Source: CBDBEU01 sp965204565
GTDB lineage: Bacteria; Pseudomonadota; Alphaproteobacteria; Rhizobiales; TMED25
Direction of reading: 5' to 3'
Assembly (NCBI GenBank): GCA_965204565.1
Contig: CBDBEU010000004.1
Location: forward strand, 372,001-436,000
DNA length: 64,000 nt
The translations under genes were made by a program, and so were the position numbers. Below the pieces are notes generated by a model. That model made no database searches. It was not told the origin of the DNA and was given only the letters and a program-made list of their open reading frames with translations. Below are positions 55,178-64,000 of the stretch, in pieces. Positions within the stretch are counted from its first letter, which is position 1; every line of letters starts with the position of its first letter.

Positions 55178-56560
55178 ATGGCGAACCCGGCGGGTTAATC
55201 GGTTGACGGGTCTCTTCGGCTCGATTTCGACCGCCGCCTGAAGCTCGCGTTCCACGGTTGCGGAATCACCACCGACGTCGGATTGTCGGCCTGCCGCGGG
55301 CTTGATGACGCGCTCGGCTTGACGGGCATGGCCATGAGCCTGTCGATCCGCGCACCGGCAAGAACGGTCGGCACGCGATGACGGGTTTGTTTTGCCAATC
55401 CGTCTTCGGCTGCCTCGGTGGCCATGAGGACGTAAACGACGCCGACCGCCCGGGACGCGATGGATTGTCGGCGGCCGCCGACAATCGCGGTGCGCCGGCG
55501 GACGTATCCGGTCAATGGATCGATCGGGGGATTGATCAGGCTCACGCCGCGATGACGCCCGAATGGATCACACCGGACATGGACGGTTCGGTCGGCCCGC
55601 CCCATGACGCGCAGACCCGTGACGCTCAGGAAGGCACCGCCTGGAACGGGCATTTCGGCTGCATGTGCCATCACCCTTTGTTCGTCCTTAACCGGTTTGG
55701 CCGCCTCGAACGCCGTTCATTGCGCCCCGGCAATGTTCACAGCGCCGATGGCCGGGAAAATGTGCTCAAGCCGGTATTGGCGCGATATGCGGATCGTGAG
55801 CTGATGCGGTTCTTCCGGGCCGATGCCGCTTTTGCCGTCCCGGACCTCTACAAGACACCGGAGGCGGAAGGCTGTTCCTACGCCATCCCGGCCTGGGAAG
55901 ACCGCTGTTCCGGAAAGCAGGATTGCGCCTGTGCTCAAGCGCCCCGCGGGGCGCCCGCCGACCCATGTGTGGCGCATCTGCGGCGACTTCGCGTATCGGG
56001 GCCGCGTCACGGGACAAACCATGGCGGGTCGTCGCCGAGGTCGAGCGGCATCCGGGTGACTTGTTCCCGAAGATCGGCTTCCCAAAGATCGGCTTCCCAA
56101 AGATCGGCTTCGTGGTCACCAACCCGCCGATGGAGCCGGACCGGATCATTCGGTTCTACAACCAGCGCGGCACCGCCGAACGGCATGTCGAGGCAGGCAG
56201 GCGGTCAATCGGACGCATCTTTCCTGCAAGGGTCATGGCGCGGAACGAGGTGCGGCTTCAGCTTCATGCATCGGCCTGCAATCCCGGTGTCTTCCTGCAG
56301 GGCGCCGATCTGCCGGAGGAGACGGCCGACCGGCCTGCGGACCCGCCTCATCAGGATCGGAGCGCGGGTCGTCCGCCACGCCCGAGCCATCATGTTGCAA
56401 CCGGCCGAGGCGGCTGTCGGCGGCGCTCTGTTCACCCGCATCCCTGCGTCCATCCAACGGCTCCGTGCGCCCCCGGTACCGCCCAGCGCTACCGGCATGA
56501 CGGTGTCGGCGATCAAACCCGGGCGCAAGCGGCTCGACGGGTCTGACCCGGCGGGTGCCG
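55178..56560 (+). mobile_element. IS1380-family transposase, near full length but broken
   Basis: From the ATG at 55178 the text follows IS1380 transposases through several frames: LKLAFHGCGITTDVGLSA, VLARYADRELMRFFRADAAF with AVPDLYKTPEAEGCSYAI, RDKPWRVVAEVERHPGDLFP, VVTNPPMEPDRIIRFYNQRG and MARNEVRLQLHASACNPGVF. A stop occurs already at the seventh codon, and many shifts and stops follow, so it is dead. It is the longest of the three copies in the window. Confidence 0.8.
56064..56108. repeat. Triplicated 15-base unit inside the IS1380 remnant
   Basis: The unit ttcccgaagatcggc (second and third copies ttcccaaagatcggc) occurs three times in tandem at 56064-56108, giving a repeated Phe-Pro-Lys-Ile-Gly. 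Related transposases have this segment once. Confidence 0.75.
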
Positions 56561-56820
56561 TTCAGACCGAATTCCGGTTCAAGCCCGTTGCAGCAGCGAT
56601 AAATCGCGCCCGTTCACGAACCGGATGTCCGAACCACGACACAGCCTGCCCAAGAGGATTGATCCGTACGCAAAACAGCGGCAGCATGATCGAAATGGCG
56701 TTCTAATTGGAGAATGTCGGATACAAGTCTGCAGCGCAACCTGATTCCTTGATCGTCGCTCAACTGGTTGGTTGGCAGCAAATCAATGTGATATCGTTAT
56801 AATTCAAAGCTGAACAAGCA

Positions 56821-57258
56821 ATGCCCCACAAAGACCCTCATCCAATCGATCAACACGTTGGAGGGCGGGTACGTCTGCGGCGGACCCTAATCGGAATGAG
56901 TCAGGAACAACTTGGCCACAAGCTTGGCGTGACTTTCCAGCAGGTGCAAAAATACGAGAAGGGCACAAATCGGGTCAGCGCCAGTCGCCTGTGGCAGGCT
57001 GCAAAAATATTGGGTGTACCGGTCTCGTTCTTTTTTGATCAGGCAACTGACATCACAGAGGATCAACTCGAAGGGTTTACCGATACCGGCCAGTCCCAGA
57101 TCAACGACTTGACGCAGAGTACCGAAAGTCTTGTTCTACTCAGACACTTTACTCAAATTCCCCAGTCGGCAATCCGTCGCGCGGTTGTCGATCTCACCCG
57201 GTCTCTTGCTACCACTTCGTCTACCGATAGTAGCAACGAAACCGGCGGCAATTCTTGA
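56821..57258 (+). CDS. XRE-family transcriptional regulator
   Basis: A 145-residue regulator with an N-terminal Cro/C1-type helix-turn-helix: GGRVRLRRTLIGMSQEQLGH, KLGVTFQQVQKYEKGTNRVS and LWQAAKILGVPVSFFF. The C-terminal half is a low-complexity Ser/Thr/Gln-rich region ending SSTDSSNETGGNS. Its place directly before metK and trmB is conserved in Hyphomicrobiales. The 120 bases upstream lack other genes and should contain the promoter. The regulatory target is not evident from the sequence. Confidence 0.9.
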   Translation: MPHKDPHPIDQHVGGRVRLRRTLIGMSQEQLGHKLGVTFQQVQKYEKGTNRVSASRLWQAAKILGVPVSFFFDQATDITEDQLEGFTDTGQSQINDLTQSTESLVLLRHFTQIPQSAIRRAVVDLTRSLATTSSTDSSNETGGNS

Positions 57259-57346
57259 CCTTGAACGCTTGGGCTGCGAAAATTCTGCGCCACTCTAAAC
57301 ATTTGCGACCCAATAATCCAACAATGATGTGAGGCCTCCGGTGCCA

Positions 57347-58510
57347 ATGGACTCCTACCTGTTTACCAGTGAATCCGTCGCGGAAGGACACCCCGACAAG
57401 GTATGCGACCGCATTTCTGATGCGGTTGTAGATGCATTTCTCACTGCGGAAAATCAATCGCGTGTTGCTGTCGAAACGCTGGCAACAAGCAATCTTGTCG
57501 TACTGGCAGGTGAGGTGCGCGGACCTGATTCAATCGACGCTGACGCCATGGATGCTATCGCCCGTCGGTGCGTTCGAGAAATTGGCTACGAGCAGGAAGA
57601 ATTTCACTGGAACACCCTTGAAGTATGTTGCCGCGTTCATCGGCAATCACCCGATATTGCTCAGGGCGTCGATGCTGCCGGCAATAAGGATGAGGGTGCG
57701 GGAGACCAGGGGTTGATGTTCGGTTTTGCTTGCCGTGAAACCGAAGAACTCATGCCGGCACCGATACATCTCGCGCACCACATATTGCGCGATCTCGCCG
57801 GGATCCGCCATTCAGGCGCCGAAGACCGGCTGGGCCCGGATGCCAAGAGCCAAGTAACCCTTCTTTATGAAGACGGCAAACCAGTGCGCGCGACATCAGT
57901 CGTGGTATCGACCCAGCATCGCGAGGACGCCAGTCAGGACGAGGTGCGCGAGATAGTGCGCCCTGTCGTCGAGAGGGTTCTGCCATCAGGCTGGATGTGT
58001 CCAGAAGAGGAGTTCTACGTCAATCCCACCTGCAAGTTCGTGATTGGTGGACCGCATGGCGACTGTGGCCTGACCGGACGCAAGATCATCGTCGATACCT
58101 ATGGCGGTGCGGCACCGCACGGCGGTGGAGCATTTTCCGGCAAGGACCCGACTAAGGTCGACCGTTCCGCTGCCTACGCCGCACGATACTTGGCCAAGAA
58201 CGTGGTTGCGGCAGGGCTCGCCGACAGTTGTCTCATTCAGCTGGCCTACGCGATCGGCGTCTCAAAACCGCTATCGATCCATGTGCGTCTGAATGAAGGT
58301 GCCAGCACCAGCCCGGGCAAATTGGCAGGCGCGGTTGCAGAGGCCATGGATCTATCGCCGCGCGGCATCCGCGAGCACTTGTCGCTTAGTCGCCCAATCT
58401 ATGAGCGTAGTACGGCCTATGGTCATTTTGGCCGCGCACCCGAGCCTGATGGCGGTTTTTCCTGGGAGCGGGTTGACCTCGTTGACGCCATCAAGGCCGC
58501 CCTCACCTGA
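57347..58510 (+). CDS. metK: S-adenosylmethionine synthetase
   Basis: A 387-residue enzyme that makes S-adenosylmethionine from methionine and ATP in the cytoplasm. Motifs include TSESVAEGHPDKVCDRISDA at the N-terminus, GAGDQGLMFGFACRE (methionine and ATP loop), and the C-terminal signature GGAAPHGGGAFSGKDPTKVD. I use the ATG at 57347, which matches the family start (MDSYLFTSESV); a GTG 18 bases upstream is also in frame. The 87-base gap after the XRE gene shows no convincing SAM riboswitch. Length and motifs are complete. Confidence 0.96.
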   Translation: MDSYLFTSESVAEGHPDKVCDRISDAVVDAFLTAENQSRVAVETLATSNLVVLAGEVRGPDSIDADAMDAIARRCVREIGYEQEEFHWNTLEVCCRVHRQSPDIAQGVDAAGNKDEGAGDQGLMFGFACRETEELMPAPIHLAHHILRDLAGIRHSGAEDRLGPDAKSQVTLLYEDGKPVRATSVVVSTQHREDASQDEVREIVRPVVERVLPSGWMCPEEEFYVNPTCKFVIGGPHGDCGLTGRKIIVDTYGGAAPHGGGAFSGKDPTKVDRSAAYAARYLAKNVVAAGLADSCLIQLAYAIGVSKPLSIHVRLNEGASTSPGKLAGAVAEAMDLSPRGIREHLSLSRPIYERSTAYGHFGRAPEPDGGFSWERVDLVDAIKAALT

Positions 58511-58547
58511 ATTACATCGGGCCATCGCTTGCGATGCGCGAAATGAA

Positions 58548-59246
58548 ATGGCTCAAGCTGAAAGCCGCCGTGAGAGGCTACAAACCTTCGGCCGCCAACG
58601 CGGCCACCGCCTGAGGTCGCGCCAAGCGCGGCTTCTCGCCGAAAAGCTGCCGGAGCTAAAGATACCGCCAAGCGAATTCGGTAGCTTTGACCCACTGCGC
58701 CTATTCACATCCCCAGTTCAGGCGGTTTGGCTCGAAATTGGTTTTGGCGCCGGCGAACACCTGATCTGGCAGGCCCGGAACAATCCCGACATGGGATTTC
58801 TGGCCGCCGAGCCTTATGTCAATGGCATTGCAAAGCTTCTGGCTGCGATCGAGGATCATGGTCTCACCAATGTCCGCATACATGACGACGACGCCCGCGA
58901 CCTCCTCGAATGGCTGGCCCGGGAAAGCTTGGCGCGCATATTCATTCTGTTTCCGGACCCCTGGCCCAAATCCCGGCATCACAAGCGGCGCTTGATTGAG
59001 CAGCGCACCATCGCCTCCCTCGCCCGGGTCATGGCGCCACAATCACAATTGCGCATCGCCAGTGACATTGCCGATTACCAGCGCTGGATCATGGAACACT
59101 TTTATGCCGGCGAGGAATTCGAATGGCTGGCCGAGCGTGCCGCGGATTGGCGTCACCGGCCTTCTGACTGGCCGGCGACCCGCTATGAGGCTAAAGCCAT
59201 CGCAGCAGGACGAAAGCCTGCCTATCTTGCGTTCCGTCGCCACTAG
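58548..59246 (+). CDS. trmB: tRNA (guanine-N7-)-methyltransferase
   Basis: A 232-residue AdoMet-dependent enzyme that methylates G46 of tRNAs. The AdoMet site is VWLEIGFGAGEHLIWQA, followed by IHDDDARDLLEWL and the family signature IFILFPDPWPKSRHHKRRL. The C-terminal DWRHRPSDWPATRYEAKAI is also typical. The start is the ATG at 58548, 37 bases after metK; the frame stays open upstream through metK, but that is an overlap artefact. The stop TAG at 59244-59246 coincides with the end of an IS427-type fragment, so the last codon or two may have been changed by insertion. Confidence 0.93.
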   Translation: MAQAESRRERLQTFGRQRGHRLRSRQARLLAEKLPELKIPPSEFGSFDPLRLFTSPVQAVWLEIGFGAGEHLIWQARNNPDMGFLAAEPYVNGIAKLLAAIEDHGLTNVRIHDDDARDLLEWLARESLARIFILFPDPWPKSRHHKRRLIEQRTIASLARVMAPQSQLRIASDIADYQRWIMEHFYAGEEFEWLAERAADWRHRPSDWPATRYEAKAIAAGRKPAYLAFRRH

Positions 59247-59330
59247 GGTCCGGCCCCAATAACCGTCTTCCCGATTTGATCTGAGGATGGTTCATTGCCT
59301 CCGATGAGGAAGAAACGAGATGTATGATTC
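59243..59330 (+). mobile_element. Solo end of the IS427-type element
   Basis: The segment from CTAGGGTCCGGCCCC to about 59330 is the inverse of 39888-39972, the outer end of the IS427-type remnant, with only a few differences. The CTAG at its border includes the trmB stop codon. Nothing else of the element is present, so it is a leftover end, perhaps after deletion. Confidence 0.75.
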
Positions 59331-59339
59331 CTTCTGATC

Positions 59340-60360
59340 TGAGCGCTAAGTTTCTACCAGCTACAATTAGAGCCTGTGCCCGTTTTGAGGCCCAACGCTG
59401 GGCGTGATGGCAACAACCGTGTTTGCCGGTTGATCCAGCCCCGATCCCGGCCGGGGTTTTGTCCCCGAGGCTCGAGTGAGGCCGGAAGTGATTGTAGTCG
59501 TGCTGCCAGGCTTCGAGTTCCCGGCGGGCATGGGTCGGGCTGGTGAAGATCGTCTCGTTCAGACATTCGTCCCTGAGCCGCGCATTGAAGCTCTCGATGA
59601 ACCCGTTCTGACAGGGCTTGCCCGGCGCGATAGAGTGCCACTCGACATTGCGCTCCTTTGACCGGCGCCCGATCGCCATGCCGGTCGGTTCGGTGCCGTT
59701 GTCGCTGACGATCGTGCCATTCGCTCGAAGATCGCCGCATCAGGCTCGCGACCGACCCTTGCGCCGGAGATCGACGTATCGGCGATCAGGCGCACGCACT
59801 CCCGACTGAAGTCGTCGACCACGGCGACGAACCTGCAAGCACTCATCCCGATGATACAGCCTGCGGAACTTCTTGTGGTTCATGACCCATCCCTCACGGC
59901 ACGGCAGCCAGTGCAAGCGCCGACAGCCGAACCGGCGGCGCTCGCCGGCCAGTTCCCTGATACGTGTCCGCGCCTCGGTGTCGTCAGGGCGGCAGCTGAT
60001 ATAGCGCACCGTCGTTCGGTCCACGCCCGGCACCGGGCGTCAGAACTTTTTGCACTGATCTCCCTGAGCATTGCGTTGTCCAGCATCGAGCCCGCCAGCA
60101 GCTTCTTCAGCTGCGCATTCTCCTGCTCCAACTGACGAAGCCGCCGGGCATCGGACACCTCAAGCCCGCCATAGTTCGACTTCCACTTGTAAAAGGTCGC
60201 CGGGCTGATCCCGTGACGGCGGCACACATCCGCCGTCGGCATCCCCGCTTCCTGCTCCTTCAACACAGCGATCATCTGTTCCTCGCCAAACCTGCTCCGC
60301 TTCATATCGTCCGTCTCCTTGTCAGCGCCGGACGCTCATTATCATTGGAGAAAATCTAGG
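59340..60360 (-). mobile_element. IS3-family element with OrfA and broken OrfB
   Basis: OrfA starts at 60305 (MKRSRFGEEQMIAVLKEQEA, DVCRRHGISPATFYKWKSNY, leucine-zipper-like RRLRQLEQENAQLKKLL) and shifts after LREISAKSS. OrfB pieces lie in different frames: IRELAGERRRFGCRRLHW, RFVAVVDDFSRECVRLIADT (first Asp region), and KPCQNGFIESFNARLRDEC with HDYNHFRPHSSLGDKTPAGI (Glu region). No continuous OrfB exists, so the element is inactive on its own. The ends are not defined precisely. Confidence 0.82.
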
Positions 60361-60433
60361 GGCGCAGACCACCGAGTGCGCAGACCCTTGTGATTGCACT
60401 TTGCCCTGTCCCCTCGATTTGAAGCCAATCAAG

Positions 60434-60706
60434 CTAAATCGCTGCCCGCCACAGGAGAGCGAGAGCTGGGGATGCGATCGCAAGATCATGGGCTCTTATC
60501 TCTGCAACCGTCCTTTGAGGTTGGTCTGCGATCCGCCGCAACAGGCGGAGCAGTGGCGCAGGCGCTTCTCGATCACTTTCCTTTAGCTCGAAAATTGCGT
60601 GATCCTCGACTGCTTCCAGGATTGCGGTAAGCACTTCGGCCGCGTTCATTCGAGCAATGGAATTGGTTTCTTCGGCTCTATCGATCACAGTTTGGAGGGC
60701 GCGCAT
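60434..60706 (-). CDS. Small hypothetical helical protein
   Basis: A 90-codon minus frame starts MRALQTVIDRAEETNSIARM and continues AAEVLTAILEAVEDHAIFEL, text that looks like a helical protein and is well balanced in residues. No family or ribosome site is evident. It could be a real small gene or a leftover at the edge of the IS3 element. Confidence 0.28.
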   Translation of the reverse strand: MRALQTVIDRAEETNSIARMNAAEVLTAILEAVEDHAIFELKESDREAPAPLLRLLRRIADQPQRTVAEIRAHDLAIASPALALLWRAAI

Positions 60707-61176
60707 CGCCTTAATCGCTGCGTCTGAGGCGAAGACCTGTAATCACTCAACGATCTCTTCGGGGGTGCAGTCCGTCTAAAATTCTCTGTGTCGCTGCGTT
60801 TGACTGCGGAATGAGGAAGATCTCCGATAGTATTGACTATCCTCGCAACGTATCACGCGACTGCATATATGCTCTTGGGGGTAGATAGGACTTCATGTAC
60901 TCAGGTTTCGTATTTCCGCTAATGACCCAAAGAAGACGGAACACGAAAAAGAACATCCGAAATCACCATTGCCGAGCCAGACTGCTGTTTTTGACTGATA
61001 ACGGGGGACCAACCTCACATGGGCGGTCAATTTGGATTATCTCGGCCAAGCAGAAATTCCTGAGCGTACCCATTCACATGCAGTCGGTCTCAATGGGTTG
61101 GTGCGGGCAGCTGGTTGACAAGTGTGGACGGACAAAGGTATCGAGTTGCACAGTTGAAATTTCAGATTCTAGAAGA
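60707..61176. other. Stretch without a recognisable gene
   Basis: No frame in these 470 bases shows a known motif. The 94-codon plus frame at 60895-61179 has an unbalanced composition and no ribosome site. The right part probably contains the promoter of the broken GntR gene. Confidence 0.4.
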
Positions 61177-61858
61177 TGACCCGTTTCAATCTAGACAGCA
61201 TCACTGATCAGGTCCGCGATATCCAAGAGGGCAAACTTCCCCTCTGGGACGAGGATTTACGGACAGGAAATGGCGATCGAGCTTGGAATTAGCAAAACGC
61301 CGCTGCGCCTGGCCATCCATCAATTGAAAAGGGACGGCATTCTCGTTGTTGAACCGAGAAAGGGCATCTACGTCGCGCTGCCAACGATGAAGGAAGTGAT
61401 CGAGCTTCTTGAAATGCGCGAGGTGCTTGAAGGGCTGGCCGCACGCAGGGTGGCAAATGGGGCGAGTGCACAGATAGTCAGAGAATTGCGAGAGTGTTTT
61501 GCCGGGATTGACGAGTCCAGTCTGAATGACCAGCGTATTGAATTTGCCTCGGCGGACCACCTTTTTCATCAAACGCTCGTCGAGGCATCCGGCAGTGAAG
61601 AGCTGGTAAAAAAACCTCTCCACCCTCAATATCCGCATTCACATGATGGGACTGCGAACAATCGCGGTACGTGAGCATGATCTGCGGCCATTCCACCGAG
61701 AACATCTTGGCATCATCAACGCTATCGAAGCTGGAGATGGTGAGGCGGCGGAAAGCTTGGCGAAAGCTCATGTGCGCTCCGTGCCGTGGCAATCGCTGTT
61801 CATTACCAGTGGCGCGTTTGACACAAGCGCGGAATCACAACCGAGCGATCCCAGTTGA
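61177..61858 (+). pseudogene. GntR-family (FCD) regulator, frameshifted
   Basis: The first frame reads MTRFNLDSITDQVRDIQEG; it shifts near 61258 to EMAIELGISKTPLRLAIHQL and GILVVEPRKGIYVALPTMKE (winged helix), then EFASADHLFHQTLVEASGSE. A run of seven A near 61612 causes a second shift. With one A fewer it would continue LSTLNIRIHMMGLRTIAV, EHDLRPFHREHLGIINAIEA (metal-binding FCD His residues) to the stop at 61858. The regulator probably controlled the Rid gene that follows 76 bases downstream. Confidence 0.75.
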
Positions 61859-61934
61859 ACTATCACCGAAGAATGCTGCCAGTTCTATCACAAGTAGCTA
61901 ATCAAATTACAGATCCAACGAGAGGCGTATTGCA

Positions 61935-63365
61935 ATGAGCGAAACAACCTCCGAAAGCAGTGTATCTGATCAACTTCGTTCAAGCCCGTGCAGGCCGGTT
62001 AAGATGGACGCGCCAGCAAGTGCGTGGCCGCACTACCCTGTCGCGGTACGCGGTGGAGGGTTCGTCTTTGTGTCCGGCGTCCGCGGAGGACGTCTTGGAC
62101 ATGCCCCGGCGCGCTATTCAGATTTGCCCAAAGCTCTTGCCGAGCGGGCTCAAAACTACACGCTGATCGATAGTTTGGAAGGGAGTGTTGCAGCCGATGC
62201 ATGGGCCGCACATGACAATTTGAGCCGGATTCTTGAAGCCGCAGGAACACGGGATGATCAGATTTTGCATCAACGCATGTGGCAGCGCGACAAGCGCTTT
62301 TTTCCTGTCTACGAGCGCGTGCGCAAATACCGCCAGCCGGCCGCCGCCCCAAGCAGCGGCCTTGGCGCCTCCGCCGTCGGCAGCCAGTTCGGGCGCTGGA
62401 TCGGCATAGAAAGTATTGCTGTGGACGTGGAGGACCCGGACAATCTTGGCGAGAGGGTAATCCTGACCCGCCCCGATGATAAACGCCTTCCCTCGGCATC
62501 AATCTATTCGCAGGCCGTCTCGAGCGGACCGTTCGTGTTCATGGCTGGCCACATCGCGGTCAAGACGGCCGAACCAGGAATGCCCTCAGTGGTGTCATTC
62601 GATGACATTCTAGAAGAAGGGAGATTCTTAGCGACGGGGCGCAGCCATCCCGATTCCCGAGACGGCCCGATCGCGGCACAATCCTGGTTTATCTACAATG
62701 AGATCGCCCAGACGCTGAAAAATCACGGCATGACAATGTCCGACATTGTTCATGTCCGGGTTTATCTGAGTGATCTGCGCGATCTGGCGACCTTTCATCG
62801 GGTTCACGAGCATTTCTTTGGCGAGCAGGCACCGGCTCTTTGTGTGGTGGGGTTCGATGAAGTTGGCCACAAGGGCTGCCGGATCGAAATCGAGCCCACG
62901 GCGCTGATCCCTGGAAAACTGGTGCGGCGTGACGTGGGCTGGGTGTGTGATCCACCCCATGCCGGCCCCGCCGGGATTTGCGCAGGACCACTGATGTTTG
63001 TTGCAGGAATGTCCGGGCTCGGACCGGACGGCCATCCGGCCATGGATGCCTCCTCGGTTGATACGCACGCGCAAGGTTTTATCCGCGCGCTTGAGGACAA
63101 GGCGAGCGCTCCCTGGGTGCCGGCGCAAATCTGGTGCGCCTGGCACCGACTTCAACAAACCTGCGCTAGCGCTGGCTGTGGCCTGGAGGCACTCGCCAAG
63201 ACCGTTGTTTATCTGCGGGATGAACGTGACCTGGAGATTTATGAAGTGGTCAGGTCCATGTTTATTGATGCCGATTTGCCGGCATTCGATTGCGTAATCG
63301 TTCCAGGTCCTGGACCGATCTCGCAGCTTGCAGTCCAAATAGACGCGACCCTGATTACTCAATAA
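61935..63365 (+). CDS. Three-domain Rid-family (YjgF/UK114) protein
   Basis: A 476-residue protein that reads as three Rid-like domains in a row. Domain 1 (about 20-175) has GGGFVFVSGVRGGRLG and AAHDNLSRILEAAGTRDDQI. Domain 2 (about 190-335) has SSGPFVFMAGHIAVKT, NEIAQTLKNHGMTMSDIVHV and GCRIEIEPTALIPGK. Domain 3 (about 340-476) has AGPLMFVAGMSGLGPDG, TVVYLRDERDLEIYEVV and VQIDATLITQ. Rid proteins are normally trimers of single domains, so this may be a trimer in one chain. The usual catalytic Arg is not obvious in any domain. It follows a broken GntR gene; a second broken GntR gene lies downstream. Confidence 0.8.
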   Translation: MSETTSESSVSDQLRSSPCRPVKMDAPASAWPHYPVAVRGGGFVFVSGVRGGRLGHAPARYSDLPKALAERAQNYTLIDSLEGSVAADAWAAHDNLSRILEAAGTRDDQILHQRMWQRDKRFFPVYERVRKYRQPAAAPSSGLGASAVGSQFGRWIGIESIAVDVEDPDNLGERVILTRPDDKRLPSASIYSQAVSSGPFVFMAGHIAVKTAEPGMPSVVSFDDILEEGRFLATGRSHPDSRDGPIAAQSWFIYNEIAQTLKNHGMTMSDIVHVRVYLSDLRDLATFHRVHEHFFGEQAPALCVVGFDEVGHKGCRIEIEPTALIPGKLVRRDVGWVCDPPHAGPAGICAGPLMFVAGMSGLGPDGHPAMDASSVDTHAQGFIRALEDKASAPWVPAQIWCAWHRLQQTCASAGCGLEALAKTVVYLRDERDLEIYEVVRSMFIDADLPAFDCVIVPGPGPISQLAVQIDATLITQ

Positions 63366-63684
63366 CAGCTTCACAATTCACACGTGAGCATCAGCACACC
63401 AACAACCTGGGTGTGATTAATGTTGGCCGCGCAATCAGACGATTGAACGTGTTGAACTGGTATCAGATTAGCGCTCGCGCGTTCATTTTCGACTGAACGA
63501 ACTGAAAAAATTGCGCTAGCTCTCTTGTCGCTCGTGGCAGCTACATCGAAGCGATAAGAGCGCTTCCTCCTCGATCAACTGCACCAAGCGGATGCATGCG
63601 CAACCATACGGCCTTGACGGGCACTTTCTGCATGATACACTATATTTGAAATTTCAGATGTAAGGCGTTACATTAAGAATCCTA
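63366..63684. other. Intergenic stretch, probable promoter of the GntR gene
   Basis: No coding frame with recognisable motifs is present. The part just before 63685 is AT-rich (for example TATATTTGAAATTTCAGATG, which includes the inverted pair GAAATTTC) and could hold the promoter or an autoregulatory site of the following GntR gene. No firm site can be assigned. Confidence 0.35.
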
Positions 63685-64000
63685 ATGAATATGCTCGATC
63701 GCACATATGAAATTGCCCATCAGAGCTTGACCGAGCAGTGCTATGCGGCGCTGCGGAAAATGATTGTAGCCGGCGAGTTGTGTGCCGGTGAGAGGCTCTA
63801 TGAAGGCCGTTTGGCTAAGGGTTGGGGCGTTAGAAAAACGACAATCCGCGCAGCGCTTTTGCGGTTAAGCCAGGAAGCGATGGTGGAGTTTCAGGAACGT
63901 CGTGGGTCCTTAATAGTATGCTCAATATCTTCCTAGGATATACGCGAAGTTGTCGAGGCGCTTGCTGTACGCAAGCTGGCAGCGTGTGCCCCGATCCGGT
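63685..64000 (+). pseudogene. GntR-family regulator, N-terminal part with in-frame amber stop
   Basis: The frame reads AHQSLTEQCYAALRKMIVAG, ELCAGERLYEGRLAKGWGVR and TTIRAALLRLSQEAMVEFQE, a GntR winged helix. At 63934-63936 a TAG interrupts it. The same frame then continues DIREVVEALAVRKLAACAP, the start of an FCD ligand domain, to the window edge. The stop removes the effector domain. It is the second damaged GntR gene around the three-domain Rid gene. Confidence 0.75.

Noticed and set aside
57259..57346. SAM riboswitch in front of metK
   Set aside because: I looked for SAM-II, SAM-V and SAM/SAH-type conserved blocks and saw none in the 87-base gap.
17274..63936. Reassignment or suppression of TAG, since hsdS, an IS630 frame and a GntR gene each carry an in-frame TAG
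   Set aside because: trmB and the ThDP enzyme end at TAG, and tail text after those stops is not coding, so TAG works as a normal stop; independent nonsense mutations are simpler.

Overview
The window comes from an alphaproteobacterium, most likely of the order Hyphomicrobiales (Rhizobiales). The evidence is gene content: an XRE regulator, metK and trmB in a row, an NDUFS4-type complex I subunit, a cold-shock gene next to a DUF192 gene, and an Mrp/ApbC ATPase next to a DUF971 gene. About half of the sequence is accessory DNA. It carries decayed insertion sequences of at least five families (IS5, IS1380, IS630, IS3, IS21) and many broken genes.

Layout. 0-2.9 kb: an McrBC restriction system on the minus strand; mcrC runs off the left edge. 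3.0-4.5 kb: an IS5-type element beside an IS1380 remnant. 5.1-7.7 kb: a three-gene ABC importer (ATPase and two permeases) with no binding protein. 7.8-9.2 kb: a tRNA-like 3' fragment, then a reverse transcriptase gene cut short by a second IS5 copy. 9.2-11.3 kb: small phage-like ORFs and an intact CitE-like lyase. 12.0-19.5 kb: a type I restriction-modification operon ordered hsdM-hsdS-fic-hsdR, with hsdS broken by an amber codon. 19.7-20.3 kb: IS630 and GGDEF remnants.

20.6-35.2 kb is a catabolic region. It has a thiamine-diphosphate enzyme, a broken M24 peptidase, an alpha/beta hydrolase, a DMT exporter, and a quinone-reductase-like enzyme fused to ankyrin repeats. Then come seven close-packed genes on the plus strand: beta-hydroxyacid dehydrogenase, DapA-like aldolase, Rid protein, M20 hydrolase, carboxymuconolactone-decarboxylase-like protein, amidohydrolase-2 and an alpha/beta hydrolase. 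A convergent FMN-dependent hydroxyacid dehydrogenase closes the region. The set suggests breakdown of a nitrogen-containing ring or amide compound. I cannot name the substrate.

35.4-41.9 kb is mostly debris (symporter, IstB, formamidase, IS1380, IS5, IS630, recombinase) around intact DUF971 and apbC genes. 41.9-44.5 kb holds a PD-(D/E)XK-type nuclease and a split DNA methyltransferase. 44.6-51.8 kb is core-like: tRNA-Arg, NDUFS4-like, a CaiB-type CoA transferase, a flavin monooxygenase, tRNA-Pro, DUF192 and a double cold-shock protein, with broken cysK-grx and citE genes. 52-56.6 kb is again IS-scarred. 56.8-59.2 kb is XRE-metK-trmB. The right end holds an IS3 element, two broken GntR regulators and a protein that appears to contain three Rid domains.

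Many frameshifts sit in homopolymer runs, so some pseudogenes could be sequencing artefacts. Others carry several independent lesions and are surely dead.
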